DNA from: Euptelea pleiosperma
Taxonomy: Eukaryota > Streptophyta > Magnoliopsida > Ranunculales > Eupteleaceae
NCBI GenBank assembly: GCA_035048495.1
Contig: CM068543.1
Coordinates: 28,075,751-28,139,750, forward strand
Direction of reading: 5' to 3'
Length of the DNA: 64,000 nucleotides
The notes below the pieces were generated by a model. The model did no database searches. It was given only the letters and a program-made list of their open reading frames with translations, and was not told the origin of the DNA. Made by a program: the position numbers and the translations under genes. Shown piece after piece: positions 44,810 to 56,814 of this stretch (the stretch's first letter is position 1; each line of letters begins with the position of its first letter).

Positions 44810-46700
44810 CAACCCCCAACCAGCATATTGCCAATCCTTGGCAATTAGTGCGAAATACATGAGCTTAAAAGGGCTCTGCACATGCTGCACACTTTTTCAT
44901 ATTAGCTCAGGGAAAACCCCGTTCGTCAAATCATTGAATGGATGCAAAAAAAGTTACATGCTAGCGAAGAGTTGGAAAGTTTTGGCAAGACTACAGACTG
45001 ATAATCATGACCCAGAATAGTCAGACTCTGCGTGTGTGTGTGCTCAGCATTCTCATCATCCGACAGTAAAGATTTTCAGATCACCTCTAAGTTTTTATGC
45101 CTTGACCTCAAATCTCACCTGTTTAGCACTCAGAATAGAATCACACAAGAAGGGTTTTCTTCTTTTCTCTCAATTTATATGTGAGGAGATGTATTTAATA
45201 TAAAGAGGCAAAAGATCTCACATATGTTTTATTTGAAGGAAGGACATCTTTAACAGAAGAAGATCTCATGATTGGAATACCACTTCACTCGGGAACGTCA
45301 GATCAAACTCTATAGCTTCTCTTTCTCCAATCTCCACATTTTATGATCGTGCTATCCTAGAATCAAGTAGGACTTTCCTGGGTTGTAATGAGGCTTAGGT
45401 CAGGTGTAGAAAAATAAAGGTATACAGGATTTCAAAGATCTTGAGAGGATATTGCCATTTTCTTGAATTTTTCCTGCGACGTAACACCATTATCTGGTTC
45501 TTTTTCCTTTTTTCGTATTTTTCTCTTTTTCTTGATATTTCTGAGACTGCTCAATTTCTTTTCAGCTCTTCTTCATACTTTCTTTCTATATTTTGTTTTT
45601 GGCTTGAACCACTTTCTTTTCCTTTTGATTCTTCTTCTTTACTTTTCTTTTTCACGGTACACCCACATCAGTTATTCTTTTGTCCATCTCAAAATAAGGG
45701 TAGCCAGTCATGTTTCGTAGCTGGACTAGATTTTAGGTTGATGGGTTTGCAAATAAAAGGCTTTTATAGAACGGCTCAAGGGGTTTCTAGTGAAGTATAA
45801 TTCAGGTGAGTAAAAAGGCTGAATGATTCAGAAAAAATGGCCTAAATCATTTTCTAGGGTTTGCACTATCATGTATACTGTCTTGACTGGATACAGAGAA
45901 GGTTCTGTCGTAGTAATCCAATGTTGATGTCGTTCCGAGTTTTATGATCGAAGCAACAGATAATGAGATCTCTCAACGAATATTGCGGGCATGAAGAATA
46001 GTGAGTCATCCATTGACTCAGGATTATTGTATAACTCTCTGAAATGATTAAAGGTTCGAAAGCTCACTGGGTTAGGTCTCCACAATTATTCTCACAGGAT
46101 CTCTAGAGTTTCAAAACTTAGGATGACTCTGATGTTGATAATGTACAATTGTGCCAAATCTGAGTTTTTCTGAGTTTTCAAACCTGCTGTAGTCATGCTT
46201 GAATTGACTCAACGCTAACTTTAAACAAAAATTGACATCCTCAATACTGACTTAACGGAGGTTTTTAGCTAATCAAAGTCAGGGTATTTGACACATTTTT
46301 GAAATTCTAGAAAACTTTTGGAGAACATCGGAAATTACCCCAAAAACAACATTTTTTTTTTTTTTTTTTATCAAAATGAAGACATGAGTTTTGGTAAATA
46401 CCCACCCCCAACCAAAATACAGCACCGTCCTCGGTGCTCATGACCGGGACATAAAATGATAAAAATTCAGTGATGATGATGCAAAAGTTCAGGAAGGATG
46501 TTACCAAGTCGGTAGAAATTCGACAGTGTTTGGTACCTGATGATCGGGAGAATGAATGTACCTGCATTTTCAGAGATATAACAGTAATAACAAATGCATG
46601 AGACTCATGTATTCTAGGAATACCGGAATTGCCTTTCCGAAAGCGCTAAGTTTTACGTCTTCAGCCAGACATGACGGGGGTGACAGGCACCCCCAACCAA
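44810..46700 (-). other. 3' non-coding region of Athila-4
   Basis: Homologous to 9914-11760 of Athila-1. It starts with the polypurine tract and contains the same antisense Phe-rich frame (plus strand 45441-45800, 119 codons). No sense gene is present. Confidence 0.7.
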
Positions 46701-47330
46701 TTTGAAGCATAGGGAGACTGAGTGAGTCATCAGTCATCCAGCTCATCAGTTGGAGCAGGAATGCTTCCAATCGAGCTAACCCAACCCAGCAGTAGTACAG
46801 GTAGGTTCTTTCTCAGTTAAGACTGAGAGGGTTCTCTGACCATTGTTAGCAGAGTCGCAAACTCATAAAGAGGAGCGGGTATGGGAGAACAGAAGTGGGT
46901 CTCTCATCAGTAAGAGACCTAGCAAGGGATTCTCTGACCATGGTTAGCAGAGCCGAAGACACAATGTGTATCGGGGATGGATTTATTGGAGCAGACTCCA
47001 GTGGGGTTGACAGTAAGCACCCCTATCCAGTATAAAATGCAGTGAGACTGAAATGATCATCAGTCGTAAGAGATTGGATCGATGAGATCCGTCTGCCTAG
47101 TCTCTCATCAGTAAGAGACCAATGGCAAAGGAAGGGTGGTGAAGATTGAAGGACTCTCAGATCGAGTCAAACAATGGGGCAGTTGAACCCATATAAATAA
47201 GCTTCAGACTAGGTTACAAAGAGACACTGGGTTTGAGATCCTAAATGATGCACATAGAGCAAGCAAGATAATCCTATGCCTAAAACAAATCAGGATAAGT
47301 TTGAGGATTTATCTTGTTAGTTTCTGGGGT
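46700..47330 (-). other. Rearranged junction where gag-pol was lost in Athila-4
   Basis: Holds short scrambled pieces, such as two versions of TTCTCTGACCATGGTTAGCAGAG that match the gag-pol boundary near 14785-14810 of Athila-1, and repeated CTCATCAGTAAGAGACC phrases. This looks like multiple small duplications at the deletion point. Confidence 0.5.
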
Positions 47331-48936
47331 ATGGTAGATTATGACAGTGGGCGGACCACTGGTTTATTTTGTTAACCGCCGGACTAACTTTGTCGCTCTT
47401 AGGTTCTCACCAGGCTACACTCTTCAAAGCGAATCCTTTAGTACTGACTCTAGTCAACAACAAGGCAATCCGAAGCCTAGACAGACGTGCGGCACAATGG
47501 CTGTCTTAAGTACGTCCCAGACTAACCGGATTGGTCAAGTGTTTAAGAAGAGTGTTCCCTCGGGTTAAGCTAGGGCTGGTGCGTGTTCCTAGTCCACACG
47601 TAACTAACCGCCGAATAGTCCAAGATGCCACGTAGAGCTCAGTGTACTTGAGTAGCAGGGACTTATGGGTGTGTTAGACAACAGGGACCCGCGCTCGTGG
47701 TCTTATTACGATTGGATGTTAAGCGGGTTCGCTTTGTGTGGATTTTTCCTTGAACACCGGGCTAATTGGCTCTACTTCTTGATTCTTTTTAATTAAATGG
47801 AGCCTTGGGATCAAAACAGTTGGAATGATGAGGTGGGTGATGAAATCCCACCAGTTGTAAAAGAGCTGGGTCTGCTCGATTAATGTTCAATTATTAACGG
47901 CCACGCCACGCAAGTCGAATAATATGTATACGAAACCAAATAGACAAGCGGCAATGATTCACCCACATTGCTCTGTATCGCACTCAAGGCGAGGATAGAG
48001 ACTTACCTCCCGTGGGCCACGCCACGGGGTCGCCTCTTTGGGGTAGGGAGGGGTATCCTTCACGAGCATGGGCTCGACTCCTCCTAAGTGAGCTTTCGCT
48101 CCCTACCCGCAGTTAGATTCGCAATCCTGCATACGAATTAGTATATGATATGGGTCTAGGGTGTGGGAATATTTTTTTGGAATGTCCCTGCCTAGGGTGG
48201 GTAAGCAATCAATCAATCAATTAGGCAGGGTAAATTGGAAAGTTACTATTCATGAGAGTTGACTAAACAACTATCAACCCCCTAATAGACCTTTCCAATT
48301 TAAGAGTTTCTCCAAGTTAGGAAAATTCCCTAAAAGTAGAAGTTTCCTAAATCTGAAAACTTACTAAACTTAGGGTTTCTTCCTGTGTTGGAAACCTTCC
48401 AAAAAGGGGACCTTCCATAGTTAGAAATCCTCTAAAAATAAGAATTGCTAATTATGGAATTTCGTCCGATTTGGAAACTATCCAAATAAGCTTAATTCCA
48501 ATTTGAAATTTCCCAGGAATGGAAACCGTGCAAAAATGGAAATTTCCCGATTCGGGAAGTATCCAAAAATGCAATCTTCCCATATGCGAATATCCTAAAA
48601 TGTGCAGAAATAGAAACTATCATTTTTCAATTTTTTTGATTTTTTTGGTATTTTTTCACTTAATCTAGGGTTTCTAAAAAACCCTAGAACAAGATCTAGC
48701 AGTTTATATGGAAAGTAGTAAAATTCCTAAATTATTACAACTTTGCACTCGGCCTTCCGAGGCATTAAAAATAGTAATTTCAAAGACTGCTAAAAATCAC
48801 TAAAAACACAAAATAGAAAGTTTCCCGAAAAGGTCGGGCTGGCCAAATTGAGCAGCTTTTCGCTTCAGCAACTTTCCAATTTCGTCTTTACGTCCTTTTT
48901 CGCACTCCCGAACACCCGAGCGGCAACGGCGCCATT
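47330..48936 (-). other. Leader and PBS of Athila-4
   Basis: Homologous to the 17690-19263 leader of Athila-1, including the GTGGGCGGACCACT segment. The PBS at 48917-48934 reads TGGCGCCGTTGCCG on the minus strand. The downstream half is AT-rich and diverged. Confidence 0.7.
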
Positions 48937-49916
48937 TGAAAGTTGGATTTTTCCGCGTCGTTGGTTACAGAAACCCTAACTTCAACACATTTGTAATTAT
49001 CCGAGACTTTTAACCTGTAAAATGGGCAATTTTGTACAGTGGCTTGTGTCGGATGTCGATCCGCACTCGGGATTAGTCGGATTAGCGCGAATAAGAACAT
49101 AAAATGACAGATAATATACAAGAGAAAAAGGAGAATGATGGAAGAGATGAGAAGGGCGAGTCGATTTAAAACACATCCAAATAAGATCCAGAGAAGACTA
49201 AAATTATCGAAATCAAATTGCATTAATCAAACTGTTGTTTACATGAAATAAATGACAGAAATAAATAAAGCGGTAAATCTATTCTAGAAAGCATGTAAGA
49301 AAGCATGTAAAAAGAGATTTTAGAGAGAGAGGAAGAAGGTAGAGAGAGAATAAGGAGAGATGAGAGAAAAAGTATCAAAAAAATGGAAAAAAGCACTGGC
49401 GGAGGGTTTGGAACCCTGGTCTTCACTGTGACCATCCTCACGCTTCTCCAGTAGAGTCGACCATCATTCTTTGCTGACTCATGTGGCTTTAAACGCTTTG
49501 GTCCGTCTCTTGGTCATTGGCTCTCCTACTCTCTTCGTTCTTTGGGCCGGCTTTTTGGTCCTCTTATTCAGCCCATATTTGGCCCATATCTTCTAGTTAT
49601 AGCATGTGGGCTTGTTAAGCTTTGATAATGGGCTTTCATGATCGATTTGGGCCCACAAGTCTCGAAAATCGTCCCATCGGGGTTTCCTGCGACAGAAGAA
49701 GCGCGTAATGAGACTTTATCAGAACGGCTTAATATTTAGACTTCCGAAAATGTGTTTAATGCATGCAAATATACCATTTCGTCCAGAAAAGTGTGTTTTA
49801 CGCAATGAGATAGACTCTTACGTAGAAAAGTGGATAATTAGAGCAGTTTTACGTAGGAGAGTGCGATAACGCTAACAGGATAAGTGCTTAAAATAAGCAC
49901 TTTTGAGCGAATATCA
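48937..49916 (-). repeat. 5' LTR of Athila-4 (980 bp, short form)
   Basis: Same length as its partner. The differences noted are TTACAGAAACC against TTACGGAAACC and AAGCATG against AAGTATG. Near identity indicates a recent insertion. Confidence 0.85.
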
Positions 49917-51049
49917 CCTTTGCCGAAGGTGAAGGATTCAGTACATCTCCTGAACCCTTGGTTGCTCAAAGTTGTTGAGTCACACTGGTACACTCAGGCT
50001 ACTAAGTCGAATATCTATGTGGGAGACCTAAGCTGAGTAATAGATCAAGCACTTGGCTTTGATCAAGAAGAGGAACTAGCTCACAAGATGTGAATGAGTT
50101 AACTAGACTTGTTTCTCTTCGAATGGACACTCTAATAAATAAACATTTTCTTTTCTCTCTTGAAGTATATAAGTGTTAATGTGTCACTCTATGTGTGTTT
50201 AGAGAAGGTATAGAAGGGTAGTATTTATAGAATTCGTAACCCTTAGCCTTATAAAACGTGGGATCGTGGGAACTAAAATTTTGGATCTGAAATAGACTCA
50301 ATCTGTGTCAAGTCCAATCAATTATACTCTAAGTCCAATCGATTGGGTTTTGGGTGTACGGATGGCAATTTCCTTCGTAAATCCAATCGATTGTATAAAG
50401 TCCAATTGATCGAACTTAAATAAGTTTCTATCCCATAGGCTCCAATCAATTTTACAAAGGTCTTCAATCGATTGGGCTATGATCATGTTCTGTCTTGCAG
50501 ACTCCAATCGATTTTACAGATGTGTCCAATCGATTGGGCTTTGATCATGTTCTGTCTCGTAGACTCCAATTAATTTTACAAATGTGTCCAATCGATTGGG
50601 CTTTGATCATGTTTTGCCTCGTAGCCTTCAATCGATTTTACAAAGTCCTCCAATCGATTGGGCTATGTCGAATCAATTGGAACTTGTCCAATTGATCGAA
50701 CTCTCCCAAAAGTCAATAATTTTGACTAAGACTCGGGTCTATCCAATGACTAGTATTGGCCATTATATTTTATTCATTTTAAACATATTCCTATGGCCAT
50801 TAAGTCACTTACCTTCCTAAGCGAGCATACACGATCTATAACCGACAAATGAGCAATTATTCAGATGATTCCTGTTGTCAACTGTCTGATTCTTGCTGTC
50901 TCTGTCTTCTAGTCTTCACGTAGTTGGCGAAGTATACGTACCACAATATCTTCACACTACACTAATGCTCATAGGAACGATTACAAGAATATTTTTATAT
51001 TAAACGGAATCTTTACCAAATTGAATATGAAAAGATTCGTTACAGTTAG

Positions 51050-51668
51050 AAAATTAAAAAGTACTAGAAGAGTTTTATACAAAGAGGGAAGCTTGCAATT
51101 TGTAATAATTTGGAAAAGCTATGGGTTTCGGTCTATAAAATAAGGGTTGTAATTAGGATGATTGATTGATTGATTTTAAATTGAATTGAAAATAGATTTT
51201 TCCTGTTTATTTTTCTATAATTATTTGTTCTTTCTATGTAAATTTAACCAAGGTCTATAGAATGTCATAATTTTAGTTTGTAGCCAAAATCCTCGAAGTC
51301 TTACCTCTCTTTTCTTTATGATTTCCGCTGCTTTGGAACTCACCTGCATCACTGGCCCATGAACACCCGGCTAACACTACGGCTTACATATGCAAATTTG
51401 TTTGGATGCTTAAGTTATCCGATCAAGATTAACTTTGACCCATTGATTGAGAAGTTTGAATTGATGCATCAACTTGGCCACGTATACATTATTGGGTCAA
51501 GGAAGCCCATCAATTGGGTCAATGATATCAAATTATTGCTATTCATGTTGAACTGAACATCTCTAAGCCTACCATTGACATCTCTCTTAACAAATCTTTC
51601 ATGGTGCAATTTACATAGAGAATTTTTGAAGCGGCGATCATGTGCCCAATGATTGCATGCCACATATA
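51050..51668. other. Intergenic, no gene recognised
   Basis: AT-rich with short open frames only; no family resemblance seen. Confidence 0.4.
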
Positions 51669-51870
51669 TACCTGGGTTTTAGGATTTGGTTTTAAATAAA
51701 CTTTTTAAAAAGTATGAAATTTTGACATAGCCCCCATGTTATCTTTAAAATTAGACATATACACCCCCCATACTTGGGTTTTAGGATTTGGTTTTAAAAA
51801 AACTTTTTAAAAAGTATGAAATTTTGACATACCCCCCATGTTATCTTTAAAATTAGACATATACACCCCC
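51669..51870. repeat. Tandem duplication, two units of about 102 bp
   Basis: Units start TACCTGGGTTTTAGG (51669) and TACTTGGGTTTTAGG (51771). Both contain ACTTTTTAAAAAGTATG and CCCATGTTATC. The second unit merges into the left arm of the foldback element. Confidence 0.75.
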
Positions 51871-52707
51871 CTCCCTCCCGCCCCAACACACACACACACA
51901 CCATTTGAAAAAGCTGACATACCCCCCTATTACTCGGTCCACTATCATTTGACTAGTGTTGACCCGAGTTGACTACCAAATTTTGTATTAAAGGATAAAA
52001 GTGCCATTGTCTTCAACCTTAGAACAAAGGTTTGGGCCAAAATCCAAACCCCAAATCAAATTGTTGTGGTGGATGGAGGGCCAAGAGATGTCAATGGTTT
52101 GGTCACCCATCACCGGCGACCAACCCACCGGAGTCTCATGGCCCGTCGGCTATCACTCCGGTAACAATTTAAAACCAAGGTTAAAAAAAGACCTCAAAGT
52201 ATACAATTTTAGTTATAAAAAAATTTCGTTAACAAAAATGGAAAACAAGAATAAGAGCAATTTATATTTTAAGCTTTTGATACATGAATTTTGGAAAGAT
52301 GGGTTCTCTTGATTTTATATTTTCATTCTTCTACAATAAAATCCATAAAACGAAATCTCATTCCCTCATGAATTTTATCTATTTTTGTGGGTCTTTTTCT
52401 TCTCAATCTTTTCTTAATTTATCAAAAAAAAATTTTTTAAAAAAATCTCACATTTACCAACTTGGGTTTTTATTTTTAATTTTAATCTCTTCTTTTCATG
52501 TTTGATTTGGGATTTGGGTTTTGGCGCCCAAACCCAAACCCAAGACAAGGGCACTTTTTGTCCTTTAATACAAAATTTGGGAGTCAACTCGAGTCAACAC
52601 TGGTCAAATGACAGTGGACGGAGTCATAGGGGGATATGTTAGCTTTTTCAAATGTGTGTGTGTGTGTGTGTGTAAAAATTCCCTAAAAAGTAACATGGGT
52701 ATATGTA
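51828..52707. mobile_element. Foldback (long inverted repeat) non-autonomous DNA element
   Basis: The left arm contains CATTTGAAAAAGCTGACATA, GTCCACTATCATTTGAC and AAATTTTGTATTAAAGGA. The right arm is its complement down to about 52707. Both arms include a (CA)n/(TG)n run (51891-51900, 52660-52672). Arms are well over 100 bp and imperfect. This resembles a Mutator-like foldback element, but no target duplication was identified, so the superfamily is open. Confidence 0.6.
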
Positions 52708-53323
52708 GCGCGTGATCATTGGCGCATGAACGCGGCTTCGATCAAATATTTGCTCCAATTAATTACATGTTCATTGATCTATATATACAAGCTCTTTAGT
52801 GGTCAATACATATAATGATAAGCCAAGAACAACATTAACTTTTTTATGCACTCATATATGATCAGGCTCTCTTGAGACTTTATATACATGGTTGATTTCT
52901 TTCCCAAAATAAGTGGGCCCATATGAAGTTGCTTCTTTAAGTGTACTACATGTGCCTCCTTTTAATTTCCACTGCATATATGGCAGCTTTGCCCATCTCT
53001 TCTTTAAGTTCAAATCCCATGGAAATGAATCCTAATTAAAAAAATATAAAGAAAGTTAAAGCTACTCTTGTGTATATCCTTATGTTCCTTCCTTTGTCTC
53101 TGATGTTTCACTTTCAATATGTGAGATCACACAACACATCATCTTTACCTTATCTCGAAGATTCCAAATATTCAAAATCTGTGTCACCCACATGTAGTTA
53201 CTTTGATTTGTGGGTCCCTATTTGCATATTTATACTGTATTTACAAAAGGGTATCTAAGGATATTATTCCATGCACATTCATGATCTAGTCATCAAGCAA
53301 CATACTATGGTTACTGGTATGGG
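52708..53323. other. 3' flank of the DUF1666 gene
   Basis: No other coding region recognised. Contains the presumed 3' untranslated region and terminator of the gene ending at 53324; the exact poly(A) site cannot be read. Confidence 0.5.
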
Positions 53324-55365
53324 TCAGTGTGCAGGCAAGAAAAGTGGTGAGGAATCTCTTTGAAGTTTCCCTTCCCCAACTCTCACTTTGCTCATCTTTT
53401 CTTCACACCAGTGTAACTGTTCTTCACTGATCTCAGACATCCTGAGCACCCTAGACACCACTTTTAGATCTATCTGACTCATTAGTATCTCAATCTCCTC
53501 CTCCTCCTTTAACCTTCTCTTTCTTAAGCATTTTCGAGCTCCGCGGAGGTCTTTAAGCTTCATCTTCTTCTGTAAATCAAATGTAAAGAGTAAAGAGTAG
53601 AGTGAGAGTAGAACATTGGTATATATATAGTGTGAAAGTTGATATGGAAAAATAAGGAGAGATTGAGCTTACTTTTTTGTTTGCTTTTTTTATCAGATCG
53701 AGAAGAGTTGGATCGACTGAGCTTCTATTGTTCCTCCTGAAAAAAGCTTTAAAGATCTGGCAATGCTTCTCTCTATCTGCCTTGAGAAATTTCATGAAAG
53801 TTCTAATTGCATCTTCCATTATCATGAGGAACTTAACTGATGAGATCTTGGTGTTTGAAAGTTCTGCTTTGTGATCATTTTCTGAATCTTGGAGAAACCA
53901 AGAAGCAATTTCAAACAACAATTACAGAAATAGTAGTAATAATATCAATTTTTGAATTAGTCATCCTTGATTAATAATGAAAACTACTAGCTTGTTTCGT
54001 GATGAGCACCTCGAAACTCAGGAACTTGAAGTAATTTTGGTGTTGCAATCCTCATCCGAGCATAAACTTCAGGTCTCCGTCCATGTTCATAAGGTTCATT
54101 CTCAATAAATCGCTGTAATAGAACCTGAAATAGCTGAAACTGCTGAGAAATTTGGCCTGAGCAGCCAGGATCTTCCTCACGTCGCGAAGCTCTAAACTGC
54201 TGGAAACTCTTGTAGTTCCAATTAAGAGCTTCCCATGCCAAACAAATTTGAGCTACATAAGCCATCTCTAGTTCTTGATACGGCCGGTTCCTACGGAGCG
54301 CTGATGACGAGCTTTTGTTTCTTGTAGTTAACTTATGCACAATCTTCTGCGAAATCGATTTTGGACACACTTCTACAGCCCTAAGAGATTCTGTAAAATG
54401 GATTGTTAATTTTATATATCAATTAGACTAGTATGAAAAGATATAGAAGAAACTAACAATAATGAACAAGTGAATCACCTGTTTCATTGAGCTTTTGTGC
54501 ACTAATTCGATCGAAAAATATCATCTCCTCGTCATATTTCGGGAACACTGTATATGACTCCCAAGTCGGGCAACTCCGCCGAGACGAAGAAGAAAAGGGA
54601 TCTTCTGTCCCTGAATCTCTGTTTGTGTAATTTCTCCAATCTGAAGAACTCTTAGAAGTCGATCCCTCTGTTAACGAGTCTCCGAAAATATCTTCACCCC
54701 GATTTTCTTGAGCTTGAAATTTTTTGGTTTCCAAAATCAAAAAATTTCTATTTTCTGAGATATTGGCCTCTACGTTCCCATTTTCAGTATCACGCTCTTC
54801 TATCAACAGCATAAGCAATATCAGGTCTAGTGGAGTACGAAATAAACACTTACTCAAATTTGTGGACGAATTGCCGAAAATTATTTACGAGTAATCAACC
54901 ATGTTATATCTGATCCATGCATAATATAATATATCAAAAAAAAAAAAAAAATAGATCAAAATTTTTGACTAACTTAAGATATGACGCATACCATCAGAAG
55001 CAGTGTCACTAGCTAAGGGACCATTTTCATTTGGTGCAGTAATAGGCTCACTATCCTTTGCTGGGGGCTCTTCTTCAGTCACAATTTCCATACTGTGGCA
55101 AGATTCTGAAGCCGACATAGTGTCTTCAAATATAGGCTCTTCGACGCCTATGCCTTCTTCAATAAGAACTTGATCTTTCTCTGGGATTTTGGTAGGCATA
55201 GGCAATAGAGCTTCTCCAAGATGAATTATGCCGGTCACCAAATCTTCTTCCTCCATGCACGTGACAGTGAAGAACCCAAGATCTTCTTCTTCTTCTTCTT
55301 CTTCTTCTTCAGGAGAACCAGCTTCACATCCATCACTTGTGCTGTAAGAAAAAGATGTACACTAA

Positions 55366-55419
<54 letters not shown>

Positions 55420-55567
55420 CAGACCTTTTGGGGATTGTTTTATGGCAAAGAGAACAAAAGAACTTGGCAAGAAAAATGGAGGAGAAGTAGAAAAAGAGGA
55501 TGAGAAGATGGAAGGAGCTTGGAACATTGAAGAACAACGTTACCATGTTTTCTGTGGAACATGGCAT
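53324..55567 (-). CDS. DUF1666 family protein, six exons, 551 aa
   Basis: Exons by splice consensus and phase, minus strand: 55425-55567, 54992-55341, 54479-54799, 54010-54390, 53673-53887 and 53324-53569. All introns are GT/AG, and the sum is 1656 nt (551 codons plus stop). The N terminus has a hydrophobic segment (about residues 10-40, LFFNVPSSFHLLILFFYF) that may anchor it in a membrane. Exon 2 has a run of seven Glu and is acidic. Exon 4 carries the most conserved part, RPYQELEMAYVAQICLAWEAL and LFQVLLQRFIENEP. The C terminus ends ISEEQLHWCEEKMSKVRVGE and DSSPLFLPAH. This matches plant DUF1666 proteins, often annotated ribosomal protein L34Ae although no such role is shown. Function is unknown. 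It is the only intact host gene here. Confidence 0.92.
55370..55416. repeat. (GA)n microsatellite in intron 1 of the DUF1666 gene
   Basis: On the coding strand it is a long CT run in the 83-bp intron, occupying the polypyrimidine region between the donor at 55424 and the acceptor at 55342. Length change here could affect splicing; that is inference. Confidence 0.9.
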
Positions 55568-56700
55568 TTTTTATTTTGTTGTTGTTGCTTCGAAATGAAG
55601 TCATAAATCTTAGCTACTCTCCAAGACAAAGTTACTTAAAAAGAGAAATATCCATTCATACTAATATCTCTTAATGGCCAAAATACCAACTGATTTACTT
55701 CAAATGCCAGATATATCCATAAATGAAGTCAACAAATAAGATGATTACAATCGTCCGATCAGGTTGACTTATTTTATAAAGAGATCTCTTAGGTGGGACC
55801 CATTGAGTTAGTGTGTCACATTAAAAATGAAGGTTGATGTAAAGTATGAACTCTCTCTGTAGTAAAGTGTGTTAAAAGTAGAAATTTCTTGTGGTCTTCT
55901 ATAAGAAAGCTAAAGTAACCTTGCTCCCAACCATAATCTACAAATAAATTACTTTAATTTGGTTTCTTAAAAGAAATAATAATTTATCTTATCTAGTTCA
56001 TACTCAAGAAAGTTGAGAGAGGGAGAGAATATGGAGAAAATTTTTGAAGCAGCGGATTCTTGAAGCAGCGAAGCAATGGCAAATCAAATATATGGCGCCA
56101 CAATCCGCTGATGCTTTTGAACAAAACCCAGAAATGCTTTTGAACAGTGGGTCATGGCGCCATTTTCATACTCAAGAAAGCATAGAGAGAGAGAGAGAGT
56201 GTTCTTCTCCACAACCAAAAAAGGAAAAAAAATTAGACTACTCTTGCTTTGCAGTGGAAAAATCGGCCATCTCAAAAGGTAAGGGTATTTCAGTCATTTA
56301 AAAATTAAAAAAACCTTGGAGTTGCTTCTCGTCTTAACTTGCACACTAAGGTTACTTTGGATATGCGATTCAGGTTTACACGTGGATTTATCGAGATAAG
56401 AATCCCTAGTCCGTGTAAATGCTGTCCTTTGAAGCTCAGCAACAATGGGCTCTAGACCAGAATGTTTGGCTACAGTTGAAATGTTATCCTTGTCGAGAAT
56501 AAAATGATGGACACACAAGAATCGTTTGGCTCATAGGGAAGAATGGTTGGGGATGCTTAGATCAACAAAACAGTTAGTTTTGGCACATATGTTGGATCAA
56601 CTTTAACCGGGCTTTATATCTTCAAATTTGATGATGCGTTTGCAAAATCCAACTCCAACGGGGCTCTATATCCAACACCAAATTTGAAGTTAGGCTCTAT
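55568..56700. other. Upstream region of the DUF1666 gene
   Basis: Likely holds the promoter and 5' UTR (transcription leftward). No clear TATA box was chosen. A short repeat TTGAAGCAGCG / CTTGAAGCAGCG occurs near 56045-56070, and GA-rich runs near 56017 and 56185. No coding region recognised. Confidence 0.4.
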
Positions 56701-56814
56701 GTTGTTATCAGCGGTGGAACCAGGAAGGGGCTAGGCGGGGCATGTGCCCCCTCAACTTTGAAAATCTTTAATACAAAAAAAAAAAGATTTCTGATTTTGT
56801 CTAGTGCCCCTATT

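Larger units (their letters stand above)
43830..49916 (-). mobile_element. Coding-free Athila derivative (Athila-4, LARD-like, 6.09 kb)
   Basis: Flanked by perfect CCTTT duplications (43825-43829, 49917-49921). 980-bp LTRs lie at 43830-44809 and 48937-49916. The polypurine tract (complement GTTGGGGGTTG) is at 44810-44820 and the tRNA-Asp PBS at 48917-48934. The interior keeps the 3' non-coding region and the leader, but gag and pol are gone. It must have been mobilised by enzymes of another Athila copy. Confidence 0.9.
43278..51044 (-). mobile_element. Solo LTR of Copia-B family, split by Athila-4
   Basis: The two parts (43278-43829 and 49922-51044) join into one LTR homologous to 39580-41072 in inverted orientation. 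Perfect GTTAG duplications flank it (43273-43277, 51045-51049). On the minus strand it starts TGTAACGAATC and ends GTTTATTTCA. A 61-62 bp tandem repeat containing TCCAATCGATTGGG begins at 50464, 50525, 50587 and 50649. No internal region is present. Confidence 0.85.

Noticed and set aside
39580..51044. One large Copia element with the two LTRs as its pair
   Set aside because: The LTRs are inverted to each other, and the second has its own GTTAG duplication, so it is an independent solo LTR.
55221..55567. Arg-Glu or Leu-Ser repeat proteins around the GA/CT run
   Set aside because: Frames created by the microsatellite in intron 1; the true exons follow splice sites.
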